A DNA stretch of 64,000 bases from Sporosarcina sp. FSL K6-1508 (lineage in GTDB: Bacteria; Bacillota; Bacilli; Bacillales_A; Planococcaceae), in contig NZ_JBBOXF010000001.1 of assembly GCF_038007465.1 (NCBI RefSeq), forward strand, positions 3,855,001 through 3,919,000. Direction: 5' to 3'. The notes below the pieces were generated by a model that had not been told where the DNA came from, ran no database searches, and was given only the letters and a program-made list of their open reading frames with translations. Within the stretch, counting starts at the first letter, position 1. Each line of letters starts with the position of its first letter. Position numbers and translations under genes: made by a program. Positions 50,195-59,183 of this stretch are shown piece after piece.

Positions 50195-51939
50195 CACGCG
50201 TTCACCTCCATTTTAGGAATGCGAAATGAAATTGCTGTTCCATTACTTACTTCACTGTGGATCGATAATGCTGCCTGTTCGCCAAATGTCATCATCATTC
50301 GGCGATTGATATTGAACAGCCCCATTCCTGTTCCAGTTTCTGATTCAATCTGATCCAGTCCCAATAGAAGTATCCGCTCTGGTGGAATCCCTTTTCCGTT
50401 ATCTTCCACTTTAATCTCAAAGTCTTTAACTAAATCGTGCACTGTTATTTTGATAATACTATCTTTTTCCATATCATTAATCCCATGACGAATGGCATTC
50501 TCTACGATTGGCTGCAGTGTGAAAGGCGGAATCATTTCGGTAAGCAGGTTATCATCTACTACATACTGAATCGTCAATTTATCTACAAACCTTGCCTCTA
50601 TGATTTCTAAATAAGCTCTTACTTGCGCGAGTTCTTGTTCTAAAGATACTTTTGATGCCGTAGTCCCTGTTACATTTTGACGTAAAAAGTAAGAAAGGGA
50701 CGTCAATAGTTTTCTGGCTTGATCAGGATTCGTACGAATTAAGGATATAATGATATTCATGGAATTGAATAAAAAATGAGGGCTCATTTGCGCCTGTAAT
50801 GCTTTTATTTCAGCTTCTTTCGCTAACTGATATGCACGATCAGTTTGTGCGATTTCCAGTTGGTTGCTTAACAAAGAGCTTAGCCCGGAAATTAATTCAA
50901 TACTAACATTGGTAATTGCTTTTTCAGATGGATAATACAATTTTAACGTTCCGATGGTCTCACCGCGCTGTATAAGTGGTGCAATGACCGCTGCCCCTAA
51001 TGGACAGTCTGGATAATCACAGTGGATAGTACCATCAGTAACGACTATCAAACCGCCGTTTTGAATAACCGCTTTTGTTTCGTGCGTTCGGAAAGGATGA
51101 TTGACTCGATGATGATCGCTCGCGATTCCAACATGGGCGAGTATATCCGTTTTACTGGTCATGGCTACAGCACTTGGCTGCAATTCCCGGTAGAGAATGT
51201 TGCATACAGCTAATGATGTAGTAGTATTAATACCTTTTCGCATATGGCCAAGCGTCTGGTCTGCAATGCGTAACGTCTTCTGTGCTTGAAGAGCAGTCAC
51301 TTTTTCTTCTTCACCAACCACAGTGTAGACAATCAATAGAAACAGAGCCGTCCCGACACCGTTGGCCAGAATCATCGGTATACCAATGATTTCGACCAAT
51401 GTGAATGCTTTTTCAAAAGGCCTTGCGATTAGTAGAATGACACCCATTTGCGTCGCTTCCGCTAGTGAGCCTATACCAAATGCAACAATTGGTCTGACAA
51501 TTTTTCCTTTACGGTGGAAAGCACTGGCAACGATTCCAGCAACAATTGTTGAGACACCGCAAGCAATATCCGTAAATCCCCCCAACGTCATACGGTGAAT
51601 TCCAGCGATTAGTCCTGCGCCAATCCCGACTCGATATCCGCCCAAAAGTCCTGCAATGACTACACCAATTACGCGAGAGTTGGCAATCGCTTCGTCAGCC
51701 ACTAATTCTGCCGAAACACTATTGAATTGTAATGTATCCGTATTGAGAGCAACGCCGAAATACGTTCCTAAAATACCAAAAAAGCCGAAAAATACTATGG
51801 CAGCAAGCTTCTGCTTTTTATCCAACTTGTCGTGCTGAACCATATTTTTAAAGAATCGAAATCTGGTTAGAATAAATGCAACGGCAATAATTGTTCCTAC
51901 CCTTTCCAGCATGGTGATAAGTAAGTCAACCACCAACAT
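50194..51939 (-). CDS. LytS-type sensor histidine kinase
   Basis: 581 aa: 5TM-5TMR_LYT domain (residues ~1-195), GAF domain (~225-365, with CDYPDCPLGAA), His_kinase with phospho-His in QMSPHFLFNSMN, and HATPase_c (VENAIRHGI, DNGKGIP, GTGMGLFNINRRM). LytS/BtsS kinases respond to pyruvate and related overflow metabolites and control pyruvate carriers, which fits the adjacent cstA. Confidence 0.92.
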   Translation of the reverse strand: MLVVDLLITMLERVGTIIAVAFILTRFRFFKNMVQHDKLDKKQKLAAIVFFGFFGILGTYFGVALNTDTLQFNSVSAELVADEAIANSRVIGVVIAGLLGGYRVGIGAGLIAGIHRMTLGGFTDIACGVSTIVAGIVASAFHRKGKIVRPIVAFGIGSLAEATQMGVILLIARPFEKAFTLVEIIGIPMILANGVGTALFLLIVYTVVGEEEKVTALQAQKTLRIADQTLGHMRKGINTTTSLAVCNILYRELQPSAVAMTSKTDILAHVGIASDHHRVNHPFRTHETKAVIQNGGLIVVTDGTIHCDYPDCPLGAAVIAPLIQRGETIGTLKLYYPSEKAITNVSIELISGLSSLLSNQLEIAQTDRAYQLAKEAEIKALQAQMSPHFLFNSMNIIISLIRTNPDQARKLLTSLSYFLRQNVTGTTASKVSLEQELAQVRAYLEIIEARFVDKLTIQYVVDDNLLTEMIPPFTLQPIVENAIRHGINDMEKDSIIKITVHDLVKDFEIKVEDNGKGIPPERILLLGLDQIESETGTGMGLFNINRRMMMTFGEQAALSIHSEVSNGTAISFRIPKMEVNA

Positions 51940-52121
51940 GTCCTCCTTTCTTTGAAATCATTTACTGAACTTCCAAAACAGCATTTGACTAAATTATACA
52001 ACATCTTGCTATCAATATATATTTTACTTTCTATTAATACTCAAACTGAAAATACAGCCTTCCTTATCATGATAGTTACTCAGTTTTCCATAGTTTTAGT
52101 AACCTGCTTTACAACCATTGG

Positions 52122-52146
52122 GTTTTATTATTTGAAAGTGGGGTAT
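52122..52146 (+). promoter_or_regulatory. Sigma-B-type promoter of ysnF-like gene
   Basis: GTTTTA (52122-52127), 13-bp spacer, GGGTAT (52141-52146), close to the general stress consensus GTTTAA-N13/14-GGGTAT, 48 bp before the ATG. The downstream gene belongs to a sigma-B-linked family. Confidence 0.65.
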
Positions 52147-52194
52147 TTTACTGACTAGCACCAACACTATAAAAATCTTAGGAGGCAAATTGAA

Positions 52195-53121
52195 ATGGCT
52201 GACAAAAAGTTTGTAGGTACATTCCAAAGTGAAACCCAAGTCTTGAATAAGATTGATGAGTTAAAAGCGCAAGGTTATACTGAAAAAGATATTTATATTG
52301 TGACGAATGACGCGGATACATTATCGATTGTCCGTGGGGAAACTGATGTGGATCTCCGGACGCCTGAAGGTAACTGGATGGACAAGTTCATAGCTTTCCT
52401 TAGCGGAGATGAACCCGTCAAAGGCGCATTCACTAACATGGGATTCACCGAAGAAGAATCCAACCGCTATTTCAATGAAGTCAAAGCTGGCGGAATTCTT
52501 CTCTATGTGGACCGGGAATACGGTGATCTCTATGGAAATCCAGGGACGGACTATCAAGCAGGTTATACAGATCCTAACATCGGCTCAAATCTTGTTGTTG
52601 ATGACTACGATAATCCCAATCTAGCAATGAACAGCCAAGGCTTAGGCACAGATGCAGAACGGGAAGAACATCTACGATTGCACGAAGAGAAGCTCAATGT
52701 CGACAAAGAACGCTATCAGGCGGGTGAAGTGAACGTCAGTAAGCATATTGTGGAAGAGACACAAACGGTAGAAGTGCCCGTCACACGTGAAGAAGTGTAC
52801 ATTGAACGACGCGCCGTAACTGAAGAGACTGCTGCCGGAGAAGTGTTTGATGATGGTGAAAATATTCATATACCTGTCATGGAAGAGCGGGTTGAAGTGA
52901 CAAAACGTCCTGTCGTTAGTGAAGAAATTGTCGTTGGCAAACGTGAAGTTCATGATACAGAAACAGTTAACGAAACCGTACGTCGTGAAGAAGCGGATAT
53001 CGACCGGACGGATGCTGTACTAGATGAACGTGATGGAAAGGTCATTGATACATTAGATACAAATCCGTTTGAGCAGAATGAATTAAATGATGATCCTTTA
53101 AACGATCGCAAACGATTTTAA
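52195..53121 (+). CDS. YsnF/YflT-type general stress protein
   Basis: 308 aa. N-terminal YflT/heat-induced stress domain (FVGTFQSETQVLNKIDELKA), an acidic linker, then a DUF2382 domain (ERRAVTEE, MEERVEVTKRPVVSEEIVVG). Soluble, highly charged. Family expression is controlled by sigma-B in Bacillus; biochemical role unknown. Start after TAGGAGG. Confidence 0.88.
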   Translation: MADKKFVGTFQSETQVLNKIDELKAQGYTEKDIYIVTNDADTLSIVRGETDVDLRTPEGNWMDKFIAFLSGDEPVKGAFTNMGFTEEESNRYFNEVKAGGILLYVDREYGDLYGNPGTDYQAGYTDPNIGSNLVVDDYDNPNLAMNSQGLGTDAEREEHLRLHEEKLNVDKERYQAGEVNVSKHIVEETQTVEVPVTREEVYIERRAVTEETAAGEVFDDGENIHIPVMEERVEVTKRPVVSEEIVVGKREVHDTETVNETVRREEADIDRTDAVLDERDGKVIDTLDTNPFEQNELNDDPLNDRKRF

Positions 53122-53128
53122 TAGTTAA

Positions 53129-53160
53129 GAAAAGCGCAAGGCGCCTGGAGTCTAAACACT
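53129..53160. repeat. Dispersed repeat, short copy
   Basis: AAAAGCGCAAGGCGCC followed at once by TGGAGTCTAAACACTGCTC; relative to the copy at 33141 everything between the two GGCGCC arms is missing. Confidence 0.65.
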
Positions 53161-53197
53161 GCTCAAGATTGAAAAACGGATAGTTTCTTATTCTTTT

Positions 53198-53243
53198 AAA
53201 AGGAGCTTGCTTAAGTAGATCTACTTAAGCAAGCTCCTTTTTT
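53198..53243. terminator. Long perfect-palindrome terminator
   Basis: AAAAGGAGCTTGCTTAAGTA and its complement form a 22-23-bp perfect palindrome centred on AGATCT with T-runs on both sides, terminating ysnF and possibly the opposing pseudogene. Confidence 0.9.
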
Positions 53244-53258
53244 GTTTTTCTAACTGAC

Positions 53259-53660
53259 TTACATCACTTTTTTGGGGTAGTTCAAATGCCAAGAGACGTC
53301 GAATTTATCTCCTACCCACCCAAACTTTTCACTGACCAGCGTTGCAGAAAGCGACATGAGGACTTGTCCATCTTGTGATAGCTGTTCAAAAAGCCGATCA
53401 ATTTCCGCTTCGCTGTCACATACCACAAACCGTGAAATGGAAGGAGTAAATGTAAATTCGTGGTTGATAGAACTGCCGATGCACATGAACGTCTGTCCTT
53501 TTATCGTAAATGTGCGTGCATGATCATGACGTTTTCTTGATGGACTACATTAAAAATTTCCGATTGATCAAAAACGAATGTGTAAAAATTCATGGCATTT
53601 TGTGCATTTCCTTCAAACATTAGAAACGTCGTTATTTTTTGGTCGGTAGTCCCCTTAATT
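53259..53660 (-). pseudogene. Frameshifted PhnB/VOC-family protein
   Basis: Two frames together make one protein: LMFEGNAQNAMNFYTFVFDQ then MIMHA in one frame, and ARTFTIKGQTFMCIGSSINH through FGWVGDKFDVSWHLNYPKK in the next. The shift is near 53520. Upstream there is also no normal start codon in frame (ATT after GAGGGG). Glyoxalase/3-demethylubiquinone methyltransferase-like fold; inactive unless the shift is an assembly error. Confidence 0.8.
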
Positions 53661-53681
53661 TATTTCCCCTCACATTTTTAT

Positions 53682-54437
53682 TTATAAATCAATTTCTAAA
53701 ACAATCGGACAATGGTCACTGCCGAGTATATGTGAATGGATAGCGACATCTTTCAATAGAGGCTCCAGCTGATTGGAGACAATGAAATAATCAATCCGCC
53801 ACCCAATATTCCGCTCCCTAACCTTACTCATGTATGACCACCAAGTATATGCTCCTTCTAGATTTGGATTGAAATACCGATATGTATCGATGAATCCTTC
53901 CCCTAACAGGTCCGTCATCTTGCCGCGTTCTTCACTGGTAAAGCCCGAATTGCCTATGTTCGATTTCACGTTTCGTACATCGATTTCCTGATGTGCGACA
54001 TTTAAATCACCACATAAAATGACCGGTTTCATGTCATTCAGTTTCTTTAAGTAGTCACGCATGTCGTTTTCCCATTCCAAACGAAATGGCAATCGCGCCA
54101 AATCCCGCTGCGAGTTTGGCGTATAGACGTTCACTAAATAAAACTGTGGGAACTCAAGCGTAAGAATCCGTCCCTCTTCTTGAGCATCCAAATCCCCTAC
54201 ACCGTATTTCACAGTCAATGGTTTTTCTTTCGTGAATACAGCCGTACCTGAATAGCCTTTTTTTAGTGCGTAATTCCAATATTGATGATAACCATCCAAC
54301 TGTAAATCAATTTGACCTTCTTGCAGTTTTATCTCCTGTACACAGAAGATATCTGCATCCACCGTTTCAAAGTATTCTAAGAAACCCTTACTAACACATG
54401 CCCTTAATCCATTGACATTCCATGATACTAATTTCAT
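53682..54437 (-). CDS. exoA: Exodeoxyribonuclease III / AP endonuclease ExoA
   Basis: 251 aa EEP nuclease. Catalytic and metal residues in SWNVNGLRAC, CVQEIKLQ, CGDLNVAHQEID and LGSDHCPIV. Cuts DNA 5' to abasic sites in base excision repair. Confidence 0.95.
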   Translation of the reverse strand: MKLVSWNVNGLRACVSKGFLEYFETVDADIFCVQEIKLQEGQIDLQLDGYHQYWNYALKKGYSGTAVFTKEKPLTVKYGVGDLDAQEEGRILTLEFPQFYLVNVYTPNSQRDLARLPFRLEWENDMRDYLKKLNDMKPVILCGDLNVAHQEIDVRNVKSNIGNSGFTSEERGKMTDLLGEGFIDTYRYFNPNLEGAYTWWSYMSKVRERNIGWRIDYFIVSNQLEPLLKDVAIHSHILGSDHCPIVLEIDL

Positions 54438-54570
54438 ATAGATTGACTCCTTTGGTTAACCCCTGCGAACTTACTTTCCATTCCTACTATATCACAAAAG
54501 AACATACGTTCAATTTTTTGCATTAAAAAAACAAAACTTCTGCTACAGCTAACCTAGTTGATTGATTCAT

Positions 54571-54768
54571 TCATCGCCAAAAAATTCCGATAAGAACGAT
54601 TGCTCCTAATAGAAATTTGCCGATCTGCCCGATTTGTTCCGAGGTGATAAATGGTTTTGGCGCAAGAAATTCCATTTCCTTGATTTCATTTTCCAAATAA
54701 TCCACTTTGGCTTTCAGCGCGATCATCTCTTTGTCCAGATTAGTTTCCCATTCATCTTGTCCATTCAT
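54571..54768 (-). CDS. Small coiled-coil membrane protein
   Basis: 65 aa: a charged N-terminus and coiled coil (DKEMIALKAKVDYLENEIKE), then one C-terminal membrane segment (IGKFLLGAIVLIGIFW). Organisation resembles XhlA-like haemolysin-associated proteins, but it stands alone. Function unknown. Confidence 0.6.
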   Translation of the reverse strand: MNGQDEWETNLDKEMIALKAKVDYLENEIKEMEFLAPKPFITSEQIGQIGKFLLGAIVLIGIFWR

Positions 54769-54870
54769 ATGTATTCCCCCCGTTTTTTGATTTGACTTAC
54801 TATACGGTACATACTCAAATTGGTTTCATTTTTTCATTAATAAACAATTCCCAACGGCTATGTTAAGGGT

Positions 54871-55323
54871 CTATAACCCCCGTTTATTGAAGTCCCCTAT
54901 TTTCTCCAATATCTCGCTGTGCACACTAATATTCCATGCTATAAAGACGATAAGACTTATTACATATACTAGTACAAACCATTTAAAATTTTTTCTTTGT
55001 CTTGCAGCTGATTCAAATATGTATGCAAATAATCCGATAAATAACGAGATTATAATCAAATCGGATTGCCATATTCGCTCTGCTGAATTAACAGGAAGCA
55101 TTACCTCTTGTAAGATTTGTATAGTGTTATCATCATTAATTTGCACATCATATATTTCCTTGTAGAAAAAACCTTCTTCAATCGTTATGAAAGATGCATT
55201 ATCATCTAAATTATAATGATAGCCAATCAAATTAAAATTTGTTAATATCGTAAACGATAGCAATAGCATCATCACAGGTATAAAAATGAATCCAAGCGGC
55301 ATCTTTTCAGCAGGTTTTAACAT
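54871..55323 (-). CDS. Membrane protein, unknown
   Basis: 150 aa with three membrane segments (residues ~9-30, 87-103, 115-135) and an extracytoplasmic beta-type loop of ~55 residues between the first two. Start ATG after GGGAGGAAT. No family recognised. Confidence 0.6.
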   Translation of the reverse strand: MLKPAEKMPLGFIFIPVMMLLLSFTILTNFNLIGYHYNLDDNASFITIEEGFFYKEIYDVQINDDNTIQILQEVMLPVNSAERIWQSDLIIISLFIGLFAYIFESAARQRKNFKWFVLVYVISLIVFIAWNISVHSEILEKIGDFNKRGL

Positions 55324-55423
55324 AATTATTCCTCCCGTAATTATCGTTTGTTATTCTATTTTATTCACGATAGTTATGGGAATACCTCTTTAATTTGGAA
55401 AAAAATTTGCAATACGAAAAATG

Positions 55424-55464
55424 CCTGTACTGAACACAACATCAAATTGTGTTTAGCACAGGCA
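55424..55464 (-). terminator. Terminator after the split lipoprotein gene
   Basis: On the minus strand GCCTGTGCTAAACACAA and TTGTGTTCAGTACAGGC pair with two mismatches and are followed by ATTTTTCG. Confidence 0.7.
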
Positions 55465-55508
55465 AAGCAGTATTTATTTAAAGAGAAGAAAGTATACGTT
55501 TTTCACTT

Positions 55509-55535
55509 GGAGCGGTGTCTAGACTCCAGCGCTAT
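55509..55535. repeat. Dispersed repeat, short inverted copy
   Basis: On the minus strand AGCGCTGGAGTCTAGACACC and GCTC: the same right arm as the copies at 33141 and 53129. Confidence 0.6.
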
Positions 55536-55537
55536 TC

Positions 55538-56202
55538 TTACTTCATCTGGTCTGTTACTGTATCGACAAGTAACAAAGGATCTACCGTATATACTTCGTA
55601 AACGACCTCCTCTTCCTGCCATATAAAGCTATTCGCAGCTGCACCCTCACTATTCATATCAAACATTCCAGCCCCGAATTTTTGTGGTGCCGGTAATAAT
55701 TGGTTTTCCAGCTTTGCGACAATCTCTTTTGCTAAATCGATCATTTTTGCACTTCCTGCTTCGCTATTCAAGTTACGCATCGAAAATGACCAACGTCCCT
55801 CATGCCATGTAAGGAAGATACTCCCTGCACCGGCATCCTGGTATCCCGTGATGTCATTTCCCAAATCCACTTTTTTAGCGCCTTCATTGATGGGCTGGTA
55901 ATTAATTTTCGCTTTAGCACTAGTCGCTGAGTCATACCTTGTCCCATTCACAATCATATAAGGATGTGCATCATGCAAGGTAGAATCATTTACAGGAATC
56001 GGTACATTTGTGACATAAAAATTTACTTCGTAATTATTTTTGCTCGATGCAGTAGTCGCCGTCAGATAACCTTCCCCTACTAAAACATCCTCTGGCAACA
56101 TCAAATTCACATCAGTTTCTATAGCAGATGTTACCTGCGCTAAGATTTCTTCATGTGTTTGCTCAGGATTAGTTTCGGGGCTTTCTATTTGTTTTTCGGG
56201 TG
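55538..56202 (-). pseudogene. Lipoprotein gene, C-terminal part, split by an IS
   Basis: The frame is open from the IS edge to the stop: KQIESPETNPEQTHEEILAQ and onward to the 190-residue domain beginning NLMLPEDVLVGEGYL. Its N-terminus (signal peptide and lipobox) lies at 57769-57886 on the other side of the IS. Removing the IS and one copy of the target duplication joins the two parts in frame. Unknown function; beta-rich domain with WHEGRWSFSMRNL. Confidence 0.85.
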
Positions 56203-57768
56203 AATCAATTTCATAATTCCGAGGTCTTGTGGCTCAAGGGTTTCCAAACAAAGAAAAAGGAGTACCTCCCCAAATGTCGAAATGAGTAAGTGACGAAACA
56301 AACTCTCAGACAAGAAGGAGGACTCCCTTTGTCCATTATACGACAACAATCACTGTTTGACATGCAAGTTTTATTTGATTTGGAACCTACCCAGCGTTTT
56401 CATTCTGTTTTATCAGGTATCGACATCCATCCCATTCTTGATGTGGCGATGAAGAAATCTCGCTTTGGACCACCACAAACCCTAAATTATTCGGCTATGA
56501 TCTTCTCTTTGATCATCCGTGTCACTGAGCGTATTCCATTTATAAAGGACTTGGTGAAACGACTCGATAATGATTTGCGATTCAAAATTGACTGCGGTTT
56601 TCTTGTTTCGGATGAGGTTCCATCGGAAGCTTCTTATTCACGCATGATCGCTTTAATTAGTGAATCTGATGCCCTGGAAATTGTCCAGGAACGACTTCTT
56701 CTATTGGCTATGTCGGAAGGATTCATTTCTGATGAAACAATTGCGATTGACGCAACCCATGTTGAAGCCCGTGATCGTGCACCGTTCAAGAAAGAAGTAG
56801 TAGCAAAAGAACCAAAAAAACGAGGCCGTAAAAAGAAAGAAGAACGTGAACAATGGCTTTTGGAAGAGGCTGAGAAAGAAGCCAATCTTCCATTGTATGA
56901 AAAGAAGATTGCTGATCAACTAGACGTCCCGCTTTCAGAACTTCGTTCTTCTATACCCACTCAACCTAGATGGGGGGTGAAAAAGAATAGTGAAGGAAAA
57001 AATCTGTTTTGGTTCGGGTTCAAATGTCATCTCGCCGTAGGAACAGAAAGCCAGTACATTCTTCAATCCTTATTTTCTTCAGGAAATTTGAACGATGGAA
57101 AAGTCGCTATTCCCTTACTAAAAGGTATTAAGGAACGTTTTTCCTCGCTGAAAATCAAATATGCCACAATGGACGCTGGATATGACTATCATCCGATTTA
57201 TAAACAAGTTTATCGCATTGGAGCTCACTCAGTTATTGCCTATAATAAAAAGAACGAACCCGAACCAGTGGGGTTTGATGAACATTTCGCTCCCACATGT
57301 GTGCGCGAACACTCTTATCGATATGATAGCTATGATGCAAAGCAAGAACAACTAAAATATACACGGCCGCACGAATGTGATGACTGTCCATTAGCTAAAG
57401 ATAGTTTGTGCCAAAAAGTATTCAAAATGAAGGTTACAAAAGATCTAAGACGCTATACAGCTCCTGCTAGAGGCTCGATGAGATGGAAAAAAATCTATAA
57501 GGAACGAAGTTCCGTAGAACGTGTAAACGCATATTTGAAAGGGTATTTTCTATTAAACCAGATTTACCACTGCTCAGGAAAGAAAGCCAAAGTTCATTTT
57601 GATATAATTCATATCGCATACAATGCATCTAAATTAGCAACTGATCGACTCAAACAACAAATCTTCGTAGTCTAATTGCGCTGTAAGTATTTCATTGGTT
57701 TTTTTAAGAAATCATCCAAAATTCTGTTTCTCAATGATTTTTTAAAAACACGCATTATGAAATTGATT
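56203..57768 (+). mobile_element. Insertion sequence, 1566 bp, IS1182/IS4-like DDE
   Basis: Bounded by 15-bp perfect inverted ends AATCAATTTCATAAT (56203-56217) and its complement (57754-57768), with a direct target duplication CGGGTG at 56197-56202 and 57769-57774 (the exact split between ends and duplication can shift by 1-2 bp). It carries a single full transposase and interrupts a lipoprotein gene. Confidence 0.85.
56329..57675 (+). CDS. DDE transposase (DUF772 + DDE domain)
   Basis: 448 aa from TTG 56329, eight bases after AAGGAGGA; an upstream GTG at 56290 is possible but has no ribosome site. N-terminal DUF772 (FRIDCGF-like FKIDCGFLVSDEVPSEASYS), DDE core with Asp in AIDATHVEARD, ATMDAGYDYH and the Glu in RSSVERVNAYLK, and a CxxC knuckle (CDDCPLAKDSLC). 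The gene is intact. Confidence 0.9.
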   Translation: MSIIRQQSLFDMQVLFDLEPTQRFHSVLSGIDIHPILDVAMKKSRFGPPQTLNYSAMIFSLIIRVTERIPFIKDLVKRLDNDLRFKIDCGFLVSDEVPSEASYSRMIALISESDALEIVQERLLLLAMSEGFISDETIAIDATHVEARDRAPFKKEVVAKEPKKRGRKKKEEREQWLLEEAEKEANLPLYEKKIADQLDVPLSELRSSIPTQPRWGVKKNSEGKNLFWFGFKCHLAVGTESQYILQSLFSSGNLNDGKVAIPLLKGIKERFSSLKIKYATMDAGYDYHPIYKQVYRIGAHSVIAYNKKNEPEPVGFDEHFAPTCVREHSYRYDSYDAKQEQLKYTRPHECDDCPLAKDSLCQKVFKMKVTKDLRRYTAPARGSMRWKKIYKERSSVERVNAYLKGYFLLNQIYHCSGKKAKVHFDIIHIAYNASKLATDRLKQQIFVV

Positions 57769-57886
57769 CGGGTGTATCCTTTTCGGGAATATCTGGTGTC
57801 TTTACAACTTGATCCGCGCTTGATGAACATCCAACCAGTATGAATAAAGCGCTAATTACTATTATGCTAACTCTTTTCCATTTCAT
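57769..57886 (-). pseudogene. Lipoprotein gene, N-terminal part
   Basis: ATG 57886 after AAGGAGAG. MKWKRVSIIVISALFILVGC is a lipoprotein signal with lipobox LVGC, followed by SSSADQVVKTPDIPEKDTP and the IS edge. Continues at 56202. Confidence 0.85.
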
Positions 57887-58361
57887 ATAGTTCTCTCCTT
57901 GTATAATTCACAAAAATACTCGATTTTATTTCTATTCCCCTTTTTCTTGCTCGTTAATCCTTTTTTATAAGTACAATGCGAGAAATATACAGGTTTAACT
58001 GTCCATTAATGGGAATCTGGAGTGCAAATTCGAACATAGTTTATTCATCGAAAAAACCCCACACCTGTTGATTAATCAATACTGACCAGTGAATAACATA
58101 ATCCCCTACTGGGCACTACGTGTATAGTTGACTTTGGATTGCTTCGGATAGAATGACTTATATACGATTACCGAGATGTCTGGATATGTAGGGATGTGAC
58201 AGGAAACTATTCACAACAGGATTACCGAAAAAAGTGTGGCTCTCGATAAATGTGTCGTGATTATTTCGTCGAAAGCGAACTGGAAATGATCCAGTGAAAA
58301 TGAATTTTCCCAAGCCCTACTCAACAGTAATTTATGCAAATAAATGGTTAATCAATAGACG
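57887..58361. other. Gene-free stretch
   Basis: About 475 bp without a credible reading frame on either strand. It should contain the promoter of the split lipoprotein gene. No repeat or RNA structure is evident to me. Confidence 0.5.
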
Positions 58362-58400
58362 TGAAAAAACTCATCATTCATTGGAAGAATAATGAGCCTT
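58362..58400 (-). terminator. Terminator of the YhcN/YlaJ-like gene
   Basis: On the minus strand CTCATTATTC and GAATGATGAG form a stem followed by TTTTTT, about 30 bp after the stop. Confidence 0.85.
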
Positions 58401-58429
58401 TTGTTAAATAGACAATAGAAAGGGATAGC

Positions 58430-58963
58430 TTAATGTGCGTCGGGAAATACTCTCTTCATTGCATCGGAAAATTCTTCAAAGAATCCTTCCACCGGTTCGT
58501 CCGCTTTAATTTTATTTCCATAATCATTTATTTGTTTCACAAAGTCAGGATTCATCGATACATAAACATTCTTAAAATCTGTATTTGCCGTCCTAGCTTG
58601 ATCCGCAATCTTGTTCTCGATTTCTTCTGAGTCATCCTTGCCTTCTTTTAGCACGACTGCTACATATGCGTTTTCATCAGTTACGATAACATTTGCACTT
58701 TCCACTTCTTCCATTTCCACTATTTTATCAGCAACATCATCAGCAACCGTCAGCTCGTGATTCCCTTCGTTATTAGCATTGGTATCCGTTGCAGAATTGT
58801 TTGAGGCATCGTTTGTTGAATCGTTGGTGGCACCATCATTTACATTCGTTTCCGTGTCTGTATTTGTAGCATCGTTCTTTGCTTCATTATCTTTCTTCGC
58901 TCCACATCCCATCAAAGATAAAATGATGAGAAAGGCGGCGAACACCCGTAACATTTTAGTCAT
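58430..58963 (-). CDS. YhcN/YlaJ-family sporulation lipoprotein
   Basis: 177 aa. Signal peptide with lipobox LMGC (Cys at ~20), a long Asn/Thr/Asp-rich linker (~25-68), and the YhcN/YlaJ domain (VADKIVEMEEVESANVIVTD ... FVKQINDYGNKI). Such proteins lie in the forespore or spore membrane and affect germination or outgrowth. Start after GGAGGA. Confidence 0.85.
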   Translation of the reverse strand: MTKMLRVFAAFLIILSLMGCGAKKDNEAKNDATNTDTETNVNDGATNDSTNDASNNSATDTNANNEGNHELTVADDVADKIVEMEEVESANVIVTDENAYVAVVLKEGKDDSEEIENKIADQARTANTDFKNVYVSMNPDFVKQINDYGNKIKADEPVEGFFEEFSDAMKRVFPDAH

Positions 58964-59093
58964 TGAAAATCCTCCTTCAATTTGTCAGTACCAATAGCAT
59001 GGCCTGTTTTATTTTTTTTATGTATTGAATTATTTTTTATTGTATACACATTCAACGTTCGTATCAAACCACAAGAAATAGTAGTCTTAACGC

Positions 59094-59131
59094 AAAAACT
59101 CCCAAGCAAATTAGTCCGCTTGAGAATTTTT
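59094..59131 (-). terminator. Terminator after the FAD oxidoreductase
   Basis: On the minus strand TTCTCAAGC and GCTTGGGAG form a stem with U-tail TTTTTG, 50 bp after the stop. Confidence 0.7.
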
Positions 59132-59183
59132 ATGCTAACGTTTGTCAGTTGTCAGAATAGTTTCCAATTTGTCGTGGTGACTG

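Noticed and set aside
51952..52158. Plus-strand 68-aa hydrophobic frame upstream of ysnF
   Set aside because: No ribosome site, overlaps the sigma-B promoter and the lytS leader; hydrophobicity follows from A/T-rich sequence.
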